Source of the DNA: Allocoleopsis franciscana PCC 7113
GTDB lineage: Bacteria; Cyanobacteriota; Cyanobacteriia; Cyanobacteriales; Coleofasciculaceae
NCBI RefSeq assembly: GCF_000317515.1
Contig: NC_019738.1
Location: 4,304,001 to 4,368,000 of the forward strand
Length of the DNA stretch: 64,000 nt
Direction: 5' to 3'
In this document: positions 9,050 through 18,230 of the stretch, in pieces
Layout: each line of letters starts with the position of its first letter
Numbering within the stretch: position 1 is the stretch's first letter
Translations under genes and position numbers: made by a program
The notes under the pieces: model-generated
What the model saw: only the letters and a program-made list of their open reading frames with translations
What the model was told of the DNA's origin: nothing
Database searches by the model: none

Positions 9050-9586
9050 ATGCTGACCCGCTCCATCCAAATCCCTCAAGTTTTACACGCCTTACGGCGT
9101 CAACTGTTCTCGGTTCACTTTTTACTAGCCGCTGTAATCGCTGTCTGGGGCGTTTTTCTGGTCAGCTCACCGGCTCAGGCGGCTACAGATAGCTACGTTA
9201 GGCGCTACCTCGATGTCAAAGAGCCAATCTCTCTGGCGTTAGATGGGAAGGGTCAAACCAAGCCGTTCTCTGGCGAAGACTTGTCCTTTGGGAAAGAGCT
9301 GTTTGAGGCTCATTGCCTCAATTGTCATGTTGGGGGAGCCACCTTGCCAGATCCAACCGTGTCTCTGGCACTAGATACCCTGGCGGGTGCCACACCACCT
9401 CGTGATAATATCAACGGCATTGTGAATTTCTTGAGAGAACCCATGACCTATGACGGCAGCGATCTGAGCTTTTGGTGCCGTCAAGTCTCGGAAAGTTGGA
9501 TACCACAGGAGCAAATTGAGAAGTTAGCTGCTTTTGTTTTGAGAGCTGCCCAAAAAGCACCTGGATGGGGTACCTCCAATTTCTAG
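9050..9586 (+). CDS. psbV2: Cytochrome c-550-like protein PsbV2
   Basis: A 178-residue precursor with an N-terminal membrane-type signal (LLAAVIAVWGVFLVSS) ending at PAQA-A near residue 45, so the mature protein is lumenal or periplasmic. It keeps the PsbV framework (FGKELFEAHCLNCH, LAGATPPRDNI, MTYDG). The heme motif is C89-L-N-C92-H93. Where PsbV has the distal ligand in ELHPS, this protein has SFWCRQ with C143, suggesting His/Cys heme ligation as described for PsbV2 of Thermosynechococcus. It lies directly downstream of psbV. The protein is known to be scarce in cells and its redox role is unsettled. Confidence 0.92.
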   Translation: MLTRSIQIPQVLHALRRQLFSVHFLLAAVIAVWGVFLVSSPAQAATDSYVRRYLDVKEPISLALDGKGQTKPFSGEDLSFGKELFEAHCLNCHVGGATLPDPTVSLALDTLAGATPPRDNINGIVNFLREPMTYDGSDLSFWCRQVSESWIPQEQIEKLAAFVLRAAQKAPGWGTSNF

Positions 9587-9675
9587 AGGCCGCTAGAGAA
9601 GTGGACAAAGGAAAGAACGGTAAAGACTTGCTCTAAGATATTAATAAAGAATTCAATGGCGAATTTTCGGAGAAA

Positions 9676-10095
9676 ATGATGAAATTTAAAGCCGCAATTA
9701 CACGCAGTGTCGGGTTGCTACTGTCTACAATTCTGCTGATAGTTGCTAGCTTTGCCTTATCGGCAACACCTGCATCCGCAGAAACCTATACGATTAAGAT
9801 GGGTACCGACAGCGGAATGCTTCAGTTTGAGCCATCATCCGTCACAATTAAGCCAGGTGACACAGTCAAGTGGGTGATGAATAAAGTTCCTCCTCACAAC
9901 GCAGTCTTTGATGATACTAAAATCCCTGGCGGAGAGAAGGCGTTGGCGAAGAAGTTATCTCACGACAAATTAACCTTCGCTCCGGGTGAGTCTTTCGAGA
10001 CGACTTTCCCCGGCGATACCGCGCCCGGAACCTATCCTTTCTACTGCCAACCTCACCGGGGTGCTGGCATGGCAGGCAAGGTCATTGTCCAATAA
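9676..10095 (+). CDS. petE: Plastocyanin
   Basis: A 139-residue precursor of the soluble lumenal copper protein that carries electrons from cytochrome b6f to photosystem I and to the terminal oxidase. The signal peptide ends at ATPASA (residue 35), leaving a mature chain of about 104 residues starting ETYTIKMG. The type 1 copper ligands are visible: H74 in VPPHNAVF, C124 and H127 in [11 protein letters not shown], and M132. Two ATGs stand in tandem at 9676 and 9679; the first is used here. A strong hairpin terminator lies about 190 bases downstream. Copper-dependent control is known for petE in other cyanobacteria but no site is evident here. Confidence 0.97.
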   Translation: MMKFKAAITRSVGLLLSTILLIVASFALSATPASAETYTIKMGTDSGMLQFEPSSVTIKPGDTVKWVMNKVPPHNAVFDDTKIPGGEKALAKKLSHDKLTFAPGESFETTFPGDTAPGTYPFYCQPHRGAGMAGKVIVQ

Positions 10096-10277
10096 TTAAG
10101 GTTTTAATTATTGTGTCGAAATTGCTAATCACTTGGTCGTTTTGTGGATTGGTTTTCCCCAACTGAAGGGATGTTTCTCTATTCATTGGGTAAGTGTTAA
10201 TCAAACCAAGGATATCTCTGCCCATGTTCTGATGTAGTTGAACAGGGCAAGTAATTTTTTCAATTCCCTCTTTTGCA

Positions 10278-10310
10278 AAAAAAAAACCTCTCTTGGGAGA
10301 GGTTTTTTTT
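10278..10310 (+). terminator. Bidirectional-type intrinsic terminator after petE
   Basis: An 8-bp perfect stem aacctctc (10285-10292) / gagaggtt (10297-10304) with loop ttgg. It is preceded by a run of A and followed by a run of eight T, so it can work on either strand. It closes the psbV-psbV2-petE block. Confidence 0.9.
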
Positions 10311-10387
10311 ATGAGATACGAAGGAAGACAAATCAAGAGAGTTAGGATAGGGTTTTTCCATGTTTGGATAGATAGGAAAGAACTGTA

Positions 10388-11092
10388 GTGTTTCCCATTA
10401 GCGATCACAATCCGACGCGCATCACCCCTTACGTCACTTATGCCCTGATTGGCGCAAATGTCTTTATTTTTCTGTATCAGCTAAGATTAACACCGCCCCA
10501 ACTGGAGCAGTTTTTCCAGTTATATGCTGTTGTGCCTAAAGAGTTAACCGCAAGTTTCGGTGGCATCCCCGTCAATCAAAGCGTGCCAGAACCCCTAACC
10601 TTGGTAACCTCTCAGTTTTTACATGGTGGTTTTTTGCATATTTTGGGCAATATGCTGTTTTTGTGGATTTTTGGCAACAATATAGAAGATAAGTTAGGAC
10701 ACATTAAGTACATTATTTTTTATATTACTTGTGGTGTTCTAGCCGCTTTGGCTCAGTGGTTTTTCTCCATGCAATCGGGTATTCCTTCCTTGGGTGCCAG
10801 TGGCGCGATCGCTGGGGTGATGGGAGCCTATATACTGAGGTTTCCCCATGCTAAAATCCGAACTTTAGTATTTCTCGGCCCACTCATCGTCTTCCCCGAT
10901 ATTCCAGCTATTTTCTTCTTGGGCATTTGGTTCCTACAGCAAGCCTTATACGGCATTGCCAGTTTGAATGTACCCAGTAATATCGGGATGGAGAGTGGGG
11001 GAGTAGCTTACTGGGCGCACGCGGGTGGATTTGTTTTCGGAGCCATTCTTGGCCCCTTGCTTGGGCTGTTTTCTGAGGATTCTAGAGGATGA
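10388..11092 (+). CDS. Rhomboid family intramembrane serine protease (copy 1)
   Basis: A 234-residue protein starting at GTG 10388, with six or seven hydrophobic segments. The catalytic serine is in the GASGAIAGVMGAY motif and the catalytic histidine in WAHAGGFVFGAILG. The conserved HGGFLHILGNMLFLWIFGNNIED motif supplies the oxyanion-side His and Asn residues. Rhomboids cut substrate proteins inside the membrane; the substrate here is unknown. It is followed after 169 bases by a second, closely similar rhomboid, and the pair looks like a tandem duplication. Confidence 0.93.
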   Translation: MFPISDHNPTRITPYVTYALIGANVFIFLYQLRLTPPQLEQFFQLYAVVPKELTASFGGIPVNQSVPEPLTLVTSQFLHGGFLHILGNMLFLWIFGNNIEDKLGHIKYIIFYITCGVLAALAQWFFSMQSGIPSLGASGAIAGVMGAYILRFPHAKIRTLVFLGPLIVFPDIPAIFFLGIWFLQQALYGIASLNVPSNIGMESGGVAYWAHAGGFVFGAILGPLLGLFSEDSRG

Positions 11093-11261
11093 ACCTTCTA
11101 GCTGTCAAAACAGCCAATGCCGGAAAGGTATGAATTCCTCTATCTATAGTTCAATTGTTTTTGGTTGAAAAAAATCAGATATCTATCTATAGCTGGCAGT
11201 CAGGGCAAGCCACATTAAGTTATGTTTCTTTTAGTTGAGTAAATCAATAGGAAAAAGGCTT

Positions 11262-11996
11262 GTGGTTCCCCTACGTGATGAAAATCCGATAAGAATAACT
11301 CCTTATGTCACTTACGCCCTGATTGCCGCCAATCTCTTGATTTTTATCTATGAGCTGACTTTGGCTGGGCCTCAACTTGATGGATTTTTCCATCTTTTTG
11401 CGGTTGTTCCCAAAGAACTCACTTACAGTTTTAATGGTATTTCTGTCAATCAGCCAGTACCAGAACCCCTGACTTTGATCACCTCACAGTTCCTCCATGC
11501 GAGCTTTACTCATGTGGGGTTTAATATGTTGTTTCTGTGGATTTTTGGTAACAATATTGAAGAGGAACTGGGTAGGGTTAAGTTTTTAATTTTTTATCTA
11601 GCTTGTGGGGTATTAGCGGCTCTTACCCAGTGGTTTTTCTCCATGCAATCTGGTGTTCCTTCTTTGGGTGCCAGCGGTGCGATCGCAGGCGTTATGGGTG
11701 CTTATATTCTTAAGTTCCCTAGGGCTAAGGTCGTTACATTCCTGCCCCTTGGTTTCTTTTTCACAACCGTAAGAGTCCCTGCCCTGTTTTATCTAGGTTT
11801 TTGGTTTTTGCAGCAAGCCTTTAATGGGGTAACCATGCTAGAAGCCCCCGCGAATGTTGGGATGGAAAGTGGTGGAGTTGCCTACTGGGCACATGCTGGT
11901 GGCTTTGTTTTTGGCGCAATTCTCGGCCCTTTATTGGGGTTATTTGCTCCTGACACCAAACCCCCAGCTTATACTACAGAACCGGACTCGTACTAA
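11262..11996 (+). CDS. Rhomboid family intramembrane serine protease (copy 2)
   Basis: A paralogue of the gene just upstream, with the same catalytic motifs (GASGAIAGVMGAY and AHAGGFVFGAILGPLLGLF). In the motif after the first loop it has HASFTHVGFNMLFLWIFGNNIEE. GTG at 11262 gives a start that lines up with copy 1 (VPLRDENPIRITPYV against FPISDHNPTRITPYV) and has aggaaaaagg just upstream. A TTG at 11235 would add nine residues. The C-terminus is longer by a short hydrophilic tail (TKPPAYTTEPDSY). Divergence is spread along the length, so the duplication is not recent. Confidence 0.92.
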   Translation: MVPLRDENPIRITPYVTYALIAANLLIFIYELTLAGPQLDGFFHLFAVVPKELTYSFNGISVNQPVPEPLTLITSQFLHASFTHVGFNMLFLWIFGNNIEEELGRVKFLIFYLACGVLAALTQWFFSMQSGVPSLGASGAIAGVMGAYILKFPRAKVVTFLPLGFFFTTVRVPALFYLGFWFLQQAFNGVTMLEAPANVGMESGGVAYWAHAGGFVFGAILGPLLGLFAPDTKPPAYTTEPDSY

Positions 11997-12420
11997 TTTT
12001 TCACGAAGCTTTTAATAAATAAAAAAGTAGTTTGCGTAAATACTGCGTGAACTACTTCTATCTTGTCAACTTTTTGTTGAATTAGAAAGTAGGGATTGAT
12101 TAAATGAATACCAGCAAAACCACGCTGCTCAGACAGCCAATATGAGGTAATTATTAAATAATGTAAAGAAGATGAGAGGTAGTACCTTTTTATAGATAAT
12201 TTGTATTTTCTATGAAGACTATTAAATCTTTTAAACAAGGTAAATGTCAAGGAAGGTCAAACGGTAAAAACAGGGCAAGTGCTGTTGTAACTAGAGTCTG
12301 ATGTTGTCCGCAACGACATTCAGCAGGTCTTTTCTCTGTATCCGTTTAATACCTAAAACCATAAAAGAAGGGAGCACGAGGCTCCCAATCATTTTAGTTT
12401 TACCAAACAGAATCTATCCC
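11997..12420. other. Convergent spacer between rhomboid and ctaB
   Basis: AT-rich spacer of about 420 bases between convergent genes. It holds a ctaB terminator near its right end and no supported gene; the 85-codon minus-strand frame at 11993-12250 is low-complexity and lacks recognisable motifs. Confidence 0.5.
12361..12390 (-). terminator. Intrinsic terminator of the ctaA-ctaB unit
   Basis: Stem gggagc (12370-12375) / gctccc (12381-12386) with a 5-base loop. Read on the minus strand it is followed by ttcttttat. It lies 30-60 bases past the ctaB stop. Confidence 0.75.
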
Positions 12421-13395
12421 TTAACCACCAATCAAGATAGCGCTGACTAGGGTTTGCAGATTTTCCGTTAAACCTGTTGTAACTTGTTGCATGATGGGCA
12501 AGCTATCGACAACCATTCCCGTACATAAAAGCATCATGTAAAGGATGGAATATTTAAACATGGAACGGGCTAATTGCTTATCTGTTGGTGCTTGTAAGAG
12601 TTGCCATGCTTTTTGGATAAAAATGATTCCCAACCATACTGCGATCGCACCATAGACCACACCCAAGGCTCCCAAGGGATAAATCAGCAAGAGGGAAGCC
12701 GGGACGACTAACAGGGTATAAATCCAAATCTGACGAGTCGTGGACTCTTCACCCGCCACCACCGGCAGCATCGGAATCCCAACTTTGGCATAGTCATCGC
12801 GAATCATCAACGCTAATGCCCAGAAGTGGGGGGGTGTCCACAGAAAGACAATGGCAAACAGTAACCAAGCCACCCAACTCAATTCACCTGTCACGGCAGC
12901 CCAACCAACTAGTGCTGGGATCGCTCCGGCTGCACCACCAATCACGATATTGTGGGGAGTATGGCGTTTGAGTAAATGAGTATAAATAGCCATGTAGAAG
13001 ACAATACCGGACATGGCTAAAAGGGCAGACAGCAGATTAGCGAATACCGTAAGTAGGGTGAAAGAGAGCAAGCCTAACGAGATCGCAAACAACATGGCAT
13101 CACGGGGCTGCACCTTACCCGACGGAATCGGGCGATGACGTGTGCGCTCCATATCGTAGTCGATGTCGCGATCATAAATGCAATTAAGGACTTGGGCGGA
13201 AGCCGCTGCCAGGGTTCCACCCACCAGAGTTACTAGCAGCAAAAAGGGGTCTACTCGTCCATCCGATGCCATCCACATCCCCGCCGCTGTCGTAATCAGT
13301 AGCAGTGGGATAATCCGAGGCTTGGTCAGTTGATAGTAGCTTTGAATAACTTGTAGGAAGTTTTCATGTTGACGGGAGACACTTGTCCCAACCAT
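12421..13395 (-). CDS. ctaB: Protoheme IX farnesyltransferase (heme O synthase)
   Basis: A UbiA-type prenyltransferase of 324 residues with about nine membrane segments. It attaches farnesyl to heme B to make heme O for the cytochrome oxidase. The two aspartate-rich motifs are visible: [24 protein letters not shown] and [16 protein letters not shown]. The frame opens farther upstream at 13482, but the family start corresponds to the internal ATG at 13395 ([27 protein letters not shown] is typical in cyanobacteria), so I use that. It follows ctaA by about 90 bases on the same strand and is divergent from ctaCDE. Confidence 0.95.
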   Translation of the reverse strand: MVGTSVSRQHENFLQVIQSYYQLTKPRIIPLLLITTAAGMWMASDGRVDPFLLLVTLVGGTLAAASAQVLNCIYDRDIDYDMERTRHRPIPSGKVQPRDAMLFAISLGLLSFTLLTVFANLLSALLAMSGIVFYMAIYTHLLKRHTPHNIVIGGAAGAIPALVGWAAVTGELSWVAWLLFAIVFLWTPPHFWALALMIRDDYAKVGIPMLPVVAGEESTTRQIWIYTLLVVPASLLLIYPLGALGVVYGAIAVWLGIIFIQKAWQLLQAPTDKQLARSMFKYSILYMMLLCTGMVVDSLPIMQQVTTGLTENLQTLVSAILIGG

Positions 13396-13488
13396 TACTT
13401 CACCAATTTCCTTTTTTTCAAACAATACGCGCACTGTTTTCCACACCAGTCTGAACTGTGGCAGTAACGCGGTTAAACCCAAATCGGT

Positions 13489-14439
13489 TTAGCTAGCAGC
13501 GGCGGCATCTGGGGTAGTAGGACTCATCGGGTTAGCGGCAGCACGGTCACGCAACGCTAAGACTGTAAACGCAACCAGGATTCCCAGTAAAGCCGCCCCC
13601 ACGGCTTGATGTGAAACGGTCAGCAGTTCAACTTGCAAGTGTAACCAAAACGTGGCAACACCGAGGATAACCTGTAAAATCACCATGACTCCCGCTAACT
13701 TCGCCAATCCCCGCAGTGTGGGATGGAGTGCAGGTGTCCGCCATGCCAGAAACACAACCGCTAAGGTTGCCAAGGTGGCAGGTACCACACCCGCGATATG
13801 GCTATTCATCACCACGCACAGTTGATATCCGGCAAAGCATTGATGTAGGGCCCATTGGGAGGCGACCAATCCACCTAACAGACTCTGCACATAAATCAGA
13901 ATCGCCGCCGTTAAGCTGACCCAAGGCAACTTACCAACAGCACCAGTGCCTTGATAGGGCAGGAGCGCACAACCAATCACTAGCATAGTGTTGAAAAATA
14001 ATAGCGCACATGCCAGGTGGGCGGTAACGATATCAAATCGCAGCAGTTGCGTAACCGTTAAGCCACCTAGAACACCTTGGAAAATAATTAGACCTAAAGC
14101 CAATGTAGAAGCCCAAGGCAGCCAGTTAGGCAATGAGCGTCGATACCACCAGGATAGCCCTGAAAGCGCGATCGCACTCAAACCAATCAAAGCTGCATCC
14201 AGTCGGTGAAACCATTCCAAAAAGACTTGGAGGTTCATCTGTTGGAGGGGCAGCCACTGACCGAAGCATTGAGGCCAATCCGGACAAGCAAGACCTGCAT
14301 TCATCACCCGTGTGGCACTACCCACAGCCATCAACAGTAGCGTCGCGATCGCAATTTTCCAGACAAAGCGACGGATACGGTCTTTCGGTTGAGATGGCTC
14401 TTGAGTGGTATCCGACCGATAAAGGACTGATTCAGCCAT
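13489..14439 (-). CDS. ctaA: Heme A synthase (COX15/CtaA family)
   Basis: A 316-residue membrane protein with eight predicted segments that oxidises the C8 methyl of heme O to the formyl group of heme A. The heme-binding histidines are seen in WFHRLDAALIG, TAHLACALLF, NSHIAGVVPA and TVSHQAVGAALLG. The CxxxxC-type loop (LHQCFAGYQLCV) and the N-terminal GLACPDWPQCFG motif are usual for the family. The C-terminus is a short Ala/Pro-rich tail. It heads the ctaA-ctaB unit and faces ctaC across an 816-base control region. Confidence 0.95.
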   Translation of the reverse strand: MAESVLYRSDTTQEPSQPKDRIRRFVWKIAIATLLLMAVGSATRVMNAGLACPDWPQCFGQWLPLQQMNLQVFLEWFHRLDAALIGLSAIALSGLSWWYRRSLPNWLPWASTLALGLIIFQGVLGGLTVTQLLRFDIVTAHLACALLFFNTMLVIGCALLPYQGTGAVGKLPWVSLTAAILIYVQSLLGGLVASQWALHQCFAGYQLCVVMNSHIAGVVPATLATLAVVFLAWRTPALHPTLRGLAKLAGVMVILQVILGVATFWLHLQVELLTVSHQAVGAALLGILVAFTVLALRDRAAANPMSPTTPDAAAAS

Positions 14440-15255
14440 AGCACCAATTGCAACCTAATTTAACTTAACTTTTTTGGCAGAAGCCTGCCGTTACTTCTAC
14501 AGGTCTAGCAGGAAATGCTGACCGAAGAGAGTATCGACTCATCTGCCACTTAACATCTGAGGTCGGAAGATGGGCAGACTCCCCTTACCACTCTAATGAC
14601 CCTATTGCTAGAGCTGATAGAGTTTTAGAGATTTTTCAGATTGTGAGCTTACCCATATAACCTAGAAATACTCTGTATAAAACTTCACATTTTTAACGAT
14701 ACACAAAGTATTCCCTGACTCATTTTGCGTAAAGACTTTATGCTCTGACGGGCGCGATCCCAAATAAATTGCTAAAAAATGACTAAGAAAAAAGCCTGCG
14801 TATCCTCTTTTACTGATAACCTGGCTTACCGTAGTAAATGACCACAACAGAGAAACTTAAAGGCTCAAAGTGTCAATCTGAAGCTAAATTGGGGAAAACA
14901 TGGAGAGGAACGTCCTCATTGAAGACGGAACTTATCCCTTTCGAGGGAGTGCAATTAGCGATTCTAGCAGTGTAATAGGCTAGAAACGCATACCTTAGGG
15001 CATAAACAAAACAGATTAACCCATAAGAAGCAAGCTGCAATACCAGTCCTTTACTCGTGGCAGCGACCAGCAGCCCCCAAGTGTATGACCTCAACGGCCC
15101 CATCCGTTAAGGCGGTCTGAACCGAACCATCTGACATGATTACCTGTTCAGGGATTTTAGGAGAGTCATCTTCCGCTGCTTTTCTTGTGGGCTTTGATTC
15201 TTGCCACTCCTGTTGTGAACGAAGTCTTGTATAAACTCCTAAACTAGCTCATACC
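14440..15255. promoter_or_regulatory. Divergent control region between ctaA and ctaC
   Basis: An 816-base noncoding stretch that must hold the promoters of both cta units. The short frames in it (14662-14847 and 14873-15103 on the minus strand, 14838-14975 on the plus strand) have no recognisable features and I do not call them genes. I see no clear repeat or riboswitch. The size is larger than needed for two simple promoters, which suggests regulated expression. Confidence 0.5.
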
Positions 15256-16293
15256 GTGAACATTCCAAGTCAAATTGCAACCCTGCTGGCTGGCATCGTC
15301 TTGACCCTGATCAGCCTGTGGTATGGACAAAACCACGGTCTCATGCCAGTGGCAGCATCAGACGAAGCGGCCCAAGTGGACGCACTCTTCAACATGATGA
15401 TGACCATTGCCACAGGCCTGTTTCTGCTGGTAGAGGGCACACTCATTGTTGCAGCGATTCGATATCGCCGCCGCCCAGGTGACAACAGCGATGGACCACC
15501 CATTCATGGCAATATTCCTCTAGAAATTGTTTGGACAGCGATTCCTGCTGTCACCGTCCTGATTATCGCGGTCTATAGCTTTGAAATTTATAACGCGATG
15601 GGAGGACTCGATCCCATGGTGTCTCATGACCACCATCACGCTCAGGTTGCCCATGCCGACGAGATGTCAACGTCTTCAGCCAATGCGGGCAAAAATCTGA
15701 TTGCTCTCGACCCCAGTCGCGGCTCCATCGCCTTGGGACTGGGTGCTTCTCCAGAACATCGAGGCGAACCCGTGCCCATGACGGTTAATGTTATGGGACT
15801 GCAATATGCTTGGCTGTTTACCTACCCTGAAAGTGGTGTAACCACAGGGGAATTGCATATCCCGGTGGGACAAGAAGTACAGCTCAACATCTCAGCACAA
15901 GACGTTCTGCACGCCTTCTGGCTACCAGAGTTTCGCCTCAAGCAAGATGCGATCCCAGGACGTGAGACTCAACTACGCTTCACACCCAATCAAGTGGGTC
16001 AGTACCCCATTGTCTGTGCCGAACTCTGCGGTGCGTATCATGGCGCAATGGGAGCTCAACTCTTTGTTCAGACCCCAGAAGAATTCCAGGCATGGCTGCA
16101 AGAGCAGCAAGCCGTTGCCAGCAACGAAACGTCAGAGAAAACCCTTGCCGCTGCCAATCCAACCGAGCAGTCGAGTGATGAATTTCTGGCTCCCTATACC
16201 CAAGACATGGGGATTTCATCGAAAACTCTGGAGCAATTGCACTCCTCCCCTGAACATCTGGCTCAGCATTTAGCCGTTAGTAATCAACTGTAA
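15256..16293 (+). CDS. ctaC: Cytochrome c oxidase subunit II
   Basis: A 345-residue subunit starting at GTG 15256, with two N-terminal membrane segments and a C-terminal cupredoxin domain that carries the binuclear CuA centre. The ligands are C254-x3-C258-x3-H262-x2-M265 in CAELCGAYHGAM, with the upstream His in VLHAFWLPEF. CuA takes electrons from cytochrome c6 or plastocyanin. A His-rich insert (SHDHHHAQVAHADE, about residue 123-137) lies between the second membrane segment and the cupredoxin domain. The C-terminal 60 residues are a hydrophilic extension. First gene of ctaCDE. Confidence 0.97.
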   Translation: MNIPSQIATLLAGIVLTLISLWYGQNHGLMPVAASDEAAQVDALFNMMMTIATGLFLLVEGTLIVAAIRYRRRPGDNSDGPPIHGNIPLEIVWTAIPAVTVLIIAVYSFEIYNAMGGLDPMVSHDHHHAQVAHADEMSTSSANAGKNLIALDPSRGSIALGLGASPEHRGEPVPMTVNVMGLQYAWLFTYPESGVTTGELHIPVGQEVQLNISAQDVLHAFWLPEFRLKQDAIPGRETQLRFTPNQVGQYPIVCAELCGAYHGAMGAQLFVQTPEEFQAWLQEQQAVASNETSEKTLAAANPTEQSSDEFLAPYTQDMGISSKTLEQLHSSPEHLAQHLAVSNQL

Positions 16294-16414
16294 TGGGTTG
16301 TCCTTAAAGAGTTGTAGGTTAACAGGTTACCGGTTGGCACGTTGTTCATAACCTTCAACCCCTTAAACCTTCAACTCTTTAAACCTTCAAACGCATAGAC
16401 AACAGATAAAGCGC

Positions 16415-18175
16415 ATGACACAAGCAGAGCTTCAAGAACAAGCCAATAAGCCTGCCCATGCCCCAGGACATGGCGCGACGAAATGGCAAGATTATTTCAC
16501 CTTCAACACCGATCACAAAGTCATTGGGATTCAATACCTAGTAGCGGCGTTCTTCTTTTTCTTCGTCGGTGGCATACTAGCAACTATCATTCGTGTGGAA
16601 CTGGCAACCCCAGCTTCCGATTTTGTTAGCCCGGAAAATTACAACCGCATCTTTACCATGCACGGGACGATCATGATCTTCCTGTGGGTGGTGCCGGCGG
16701 GAACGGGTGCCTTCGCCAACTATCTGATTCCCCTCATGATTGGCGCAAAGGATATGGCATTCCCGAAGTTGAATGCCGTCGCCTTTTGGATGAATGCCGT
16801 TGGTGGAATATTGCTCCTCACCAGCTTCTTTGTCGGGCCAGCCGAGGCGGGTTGGACATCTTATCCGCCCTTAAGTACGATCGCAAGCAAGGCGGGTGAG
16901 GCAATTTGGATTCTCAGCATCCTGATTGCCGGGACTTCCTCGATTTTGGGGGGTCTGAATATTGGCGTCACCATCTTAAAGATGCGGGTGCCAGGAATGA
17001 GCTTGAATCAGATGCCGTTGTTCTGCTGGTCGATGCTGGCAACAACAGCCCTTCAGTTGCTTGCTACCCCAGTGTTAGCAGCCGCTTTGATTTTGCTTTC
17101 CTTTGACTTACTCGCCGGGACAACATTTTTTAACCCCACGGGCGGGGGAGACCCAGTCGTTTACCAGCACATGTTCTGGTTTTACTCCCACCCGGCAGTT
17201 TATATCATGATTTTGCCTTTCTTTGGGGCGATTTCGGAAGTGATTCCAGTACACGCTCGCAAGCCCATTTTCGGCTATCGGGCGATCGCCTATTCCAGTA
17301 TCGCCATTAGCTTTCTCGGTCTGCTGGTGTGGGCGCACCACATGTTTACCAGTGGCACCCCAGGCTGGATGCGGATGTTTTTCATGATCGCCAGTATGAT
17401 CATTGCCGTGCCCACTGGGATTAAAATCTTTAGCTGGTTGGCAACCCTCTGGGGGGGCAAACTCGCCTTGGAGAGTCCCATGCTGTTTGCCATGGGCTTT
17501 ATCTCTGTGTTTGTGATTGGCGGCATTACCGGGGTGATGGTGGCCTCAGTGCCGTTTGACATTCACGTTCACGACACCTACTTTATCGTTGCTCACCTCC
17601 ATTACGTGTTGTTTGGCGGTAGTGTTCTCGGACTTTATGCCGGGTTTTACCACTGGTTTCCCAAAGTCACAGGGCGGATGTACAACGAAACTCTGGGTAG
17701 AATGCACTTTGTTCTCACCTTTATTGGCTTTAACTTGACCTTCATGCCCATGCATGAGTTGGGTTTGTTGGGGATGAATCGACGCATTGCTGTTTACGAC
17801 CCGAAGTTTCAAGCTCTCAATGAGTTAGCCACCATCGGTGCAATCCTCATGGATACGTCGATTATTCCCTTCATTATTAATGTGTTTTGGAGCTTGGCTC
17901 GTGGGAAAAAAGCGGGTGACAATCCTTGGAGAGCTTTAACCCTAGAGTGGATGACCTCTTCACCGCCAGCGATTGAAAACTTTGAGGGAGTACCTGTTTT
18001 GGCGACTGGCCCTTATGACTATGGTATGGGCGATCGCGAATATCAGACCTATGTCCCCTTATCCAATGAACGGGAACCTGCATTAGCCGCTGGCCCCAAC
18101 TCCGCTTTACGCGCCGACCCTGATCCCACGGTGGCAGTCAATCCCGAAGACCGTCAACCCAAGGATAAAAGTTGA
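16415..18175 (+). CDS. ctaD: Cytochrome c oxidase subunit I
   Basis: A 586-residue catalytic subunit with twelve membrane segments. It reduces O2 to water at the heme a3-CuB site and pumps protons. The low-spin heme ligand lies in TMHGTIMIFLWVVPAG. The CuB His-Tyr pair is in FWFYSHPAVYIMILP, with the two CuB histidines in VWAHHMFTSG. The heme a3 and heme a ligands are in VAHLHYVLFGG. The C-terminal 80 residues (after about 510) are hydrophilic. It is placed between ctaC (121 bases upstream) and ctaE (55 bases downstream). aa3-type oxidase is supported by the ctaA and ctaB genes nearby. Confidence 0.98.
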   Translation: MTQAELQEQANKPAHAPGHGATKWQDYFTFNTDHKVIGIQYLVAAFFFFFVGGILATIIRVELATPASDFVSPENYNRIFTMHGTIMIFLWVVPAGTGAFANYLIPLMIGAKDMAFPKLNAVAFWMNAVGGILLLTSFFVGPAEAGWTSYPPLSTIASKAGEAIWILSILIAGTSSILGGLNIGVTILKMRVPGMSLNQMPLFCWSMLATTALQLLATPVLAAALILLSFDLLAGTTFFNPTGGGDPVVYQHMFWFYSHPAVYIMILPFFGAISEVIPVHARKPIFGYRAIAYSSIAISFLGLLVWAHHMFTSGTPGWMRMFFMIASMIIAVPTGIKIFSWLATLWGGKLALESPMLFAMGFISVFVIGGITGVMVASVPFDIHVHDTYFIVAHLHYVLFGGSVLGLYAGFYHWFPKVTGRMYNETLGRMHFVLTFIGFNLTFMPMHELGLLGMNRRIAVYDPKFQALNELATIGAILMDTSIIPFIINVFWSLARGKKAGDNPWRALTLEWMTSSPPAIENFEGVPVLATGPYDYGMGDREYQTYVPLSNEREPALAAGPNSALRADPDPTVAVNPEDRQPKDKS

Positions 18176-18230
18176 TTCGGCTTTTGCCAGAGGTCTCATG
18201 ACTTCATACTTCACACTTCAATAGAGGTTT

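Noticed and set aside
11993-12250. 85-codon minus-strand frame after the second rhomboid
   Set aside because: Low-complexity AT-rich translation without recognisable motif; overlaps the rhomboid stop.
14838-14975. 45-codon frame MTTTEKLKGSKCQSEAKLG in the ctaA-ctaC control region
   Set aside because: No conserved pattern, no strong ribosome-binding site, sits inside a divergent promoter region.
14873-15103. 76-codon minus-strand frame in the cta control region with hydrophobic stretch
   Set aside because: No ribosome-binding site and no recognised family; hydrophobicity arises from AT-rich codons.
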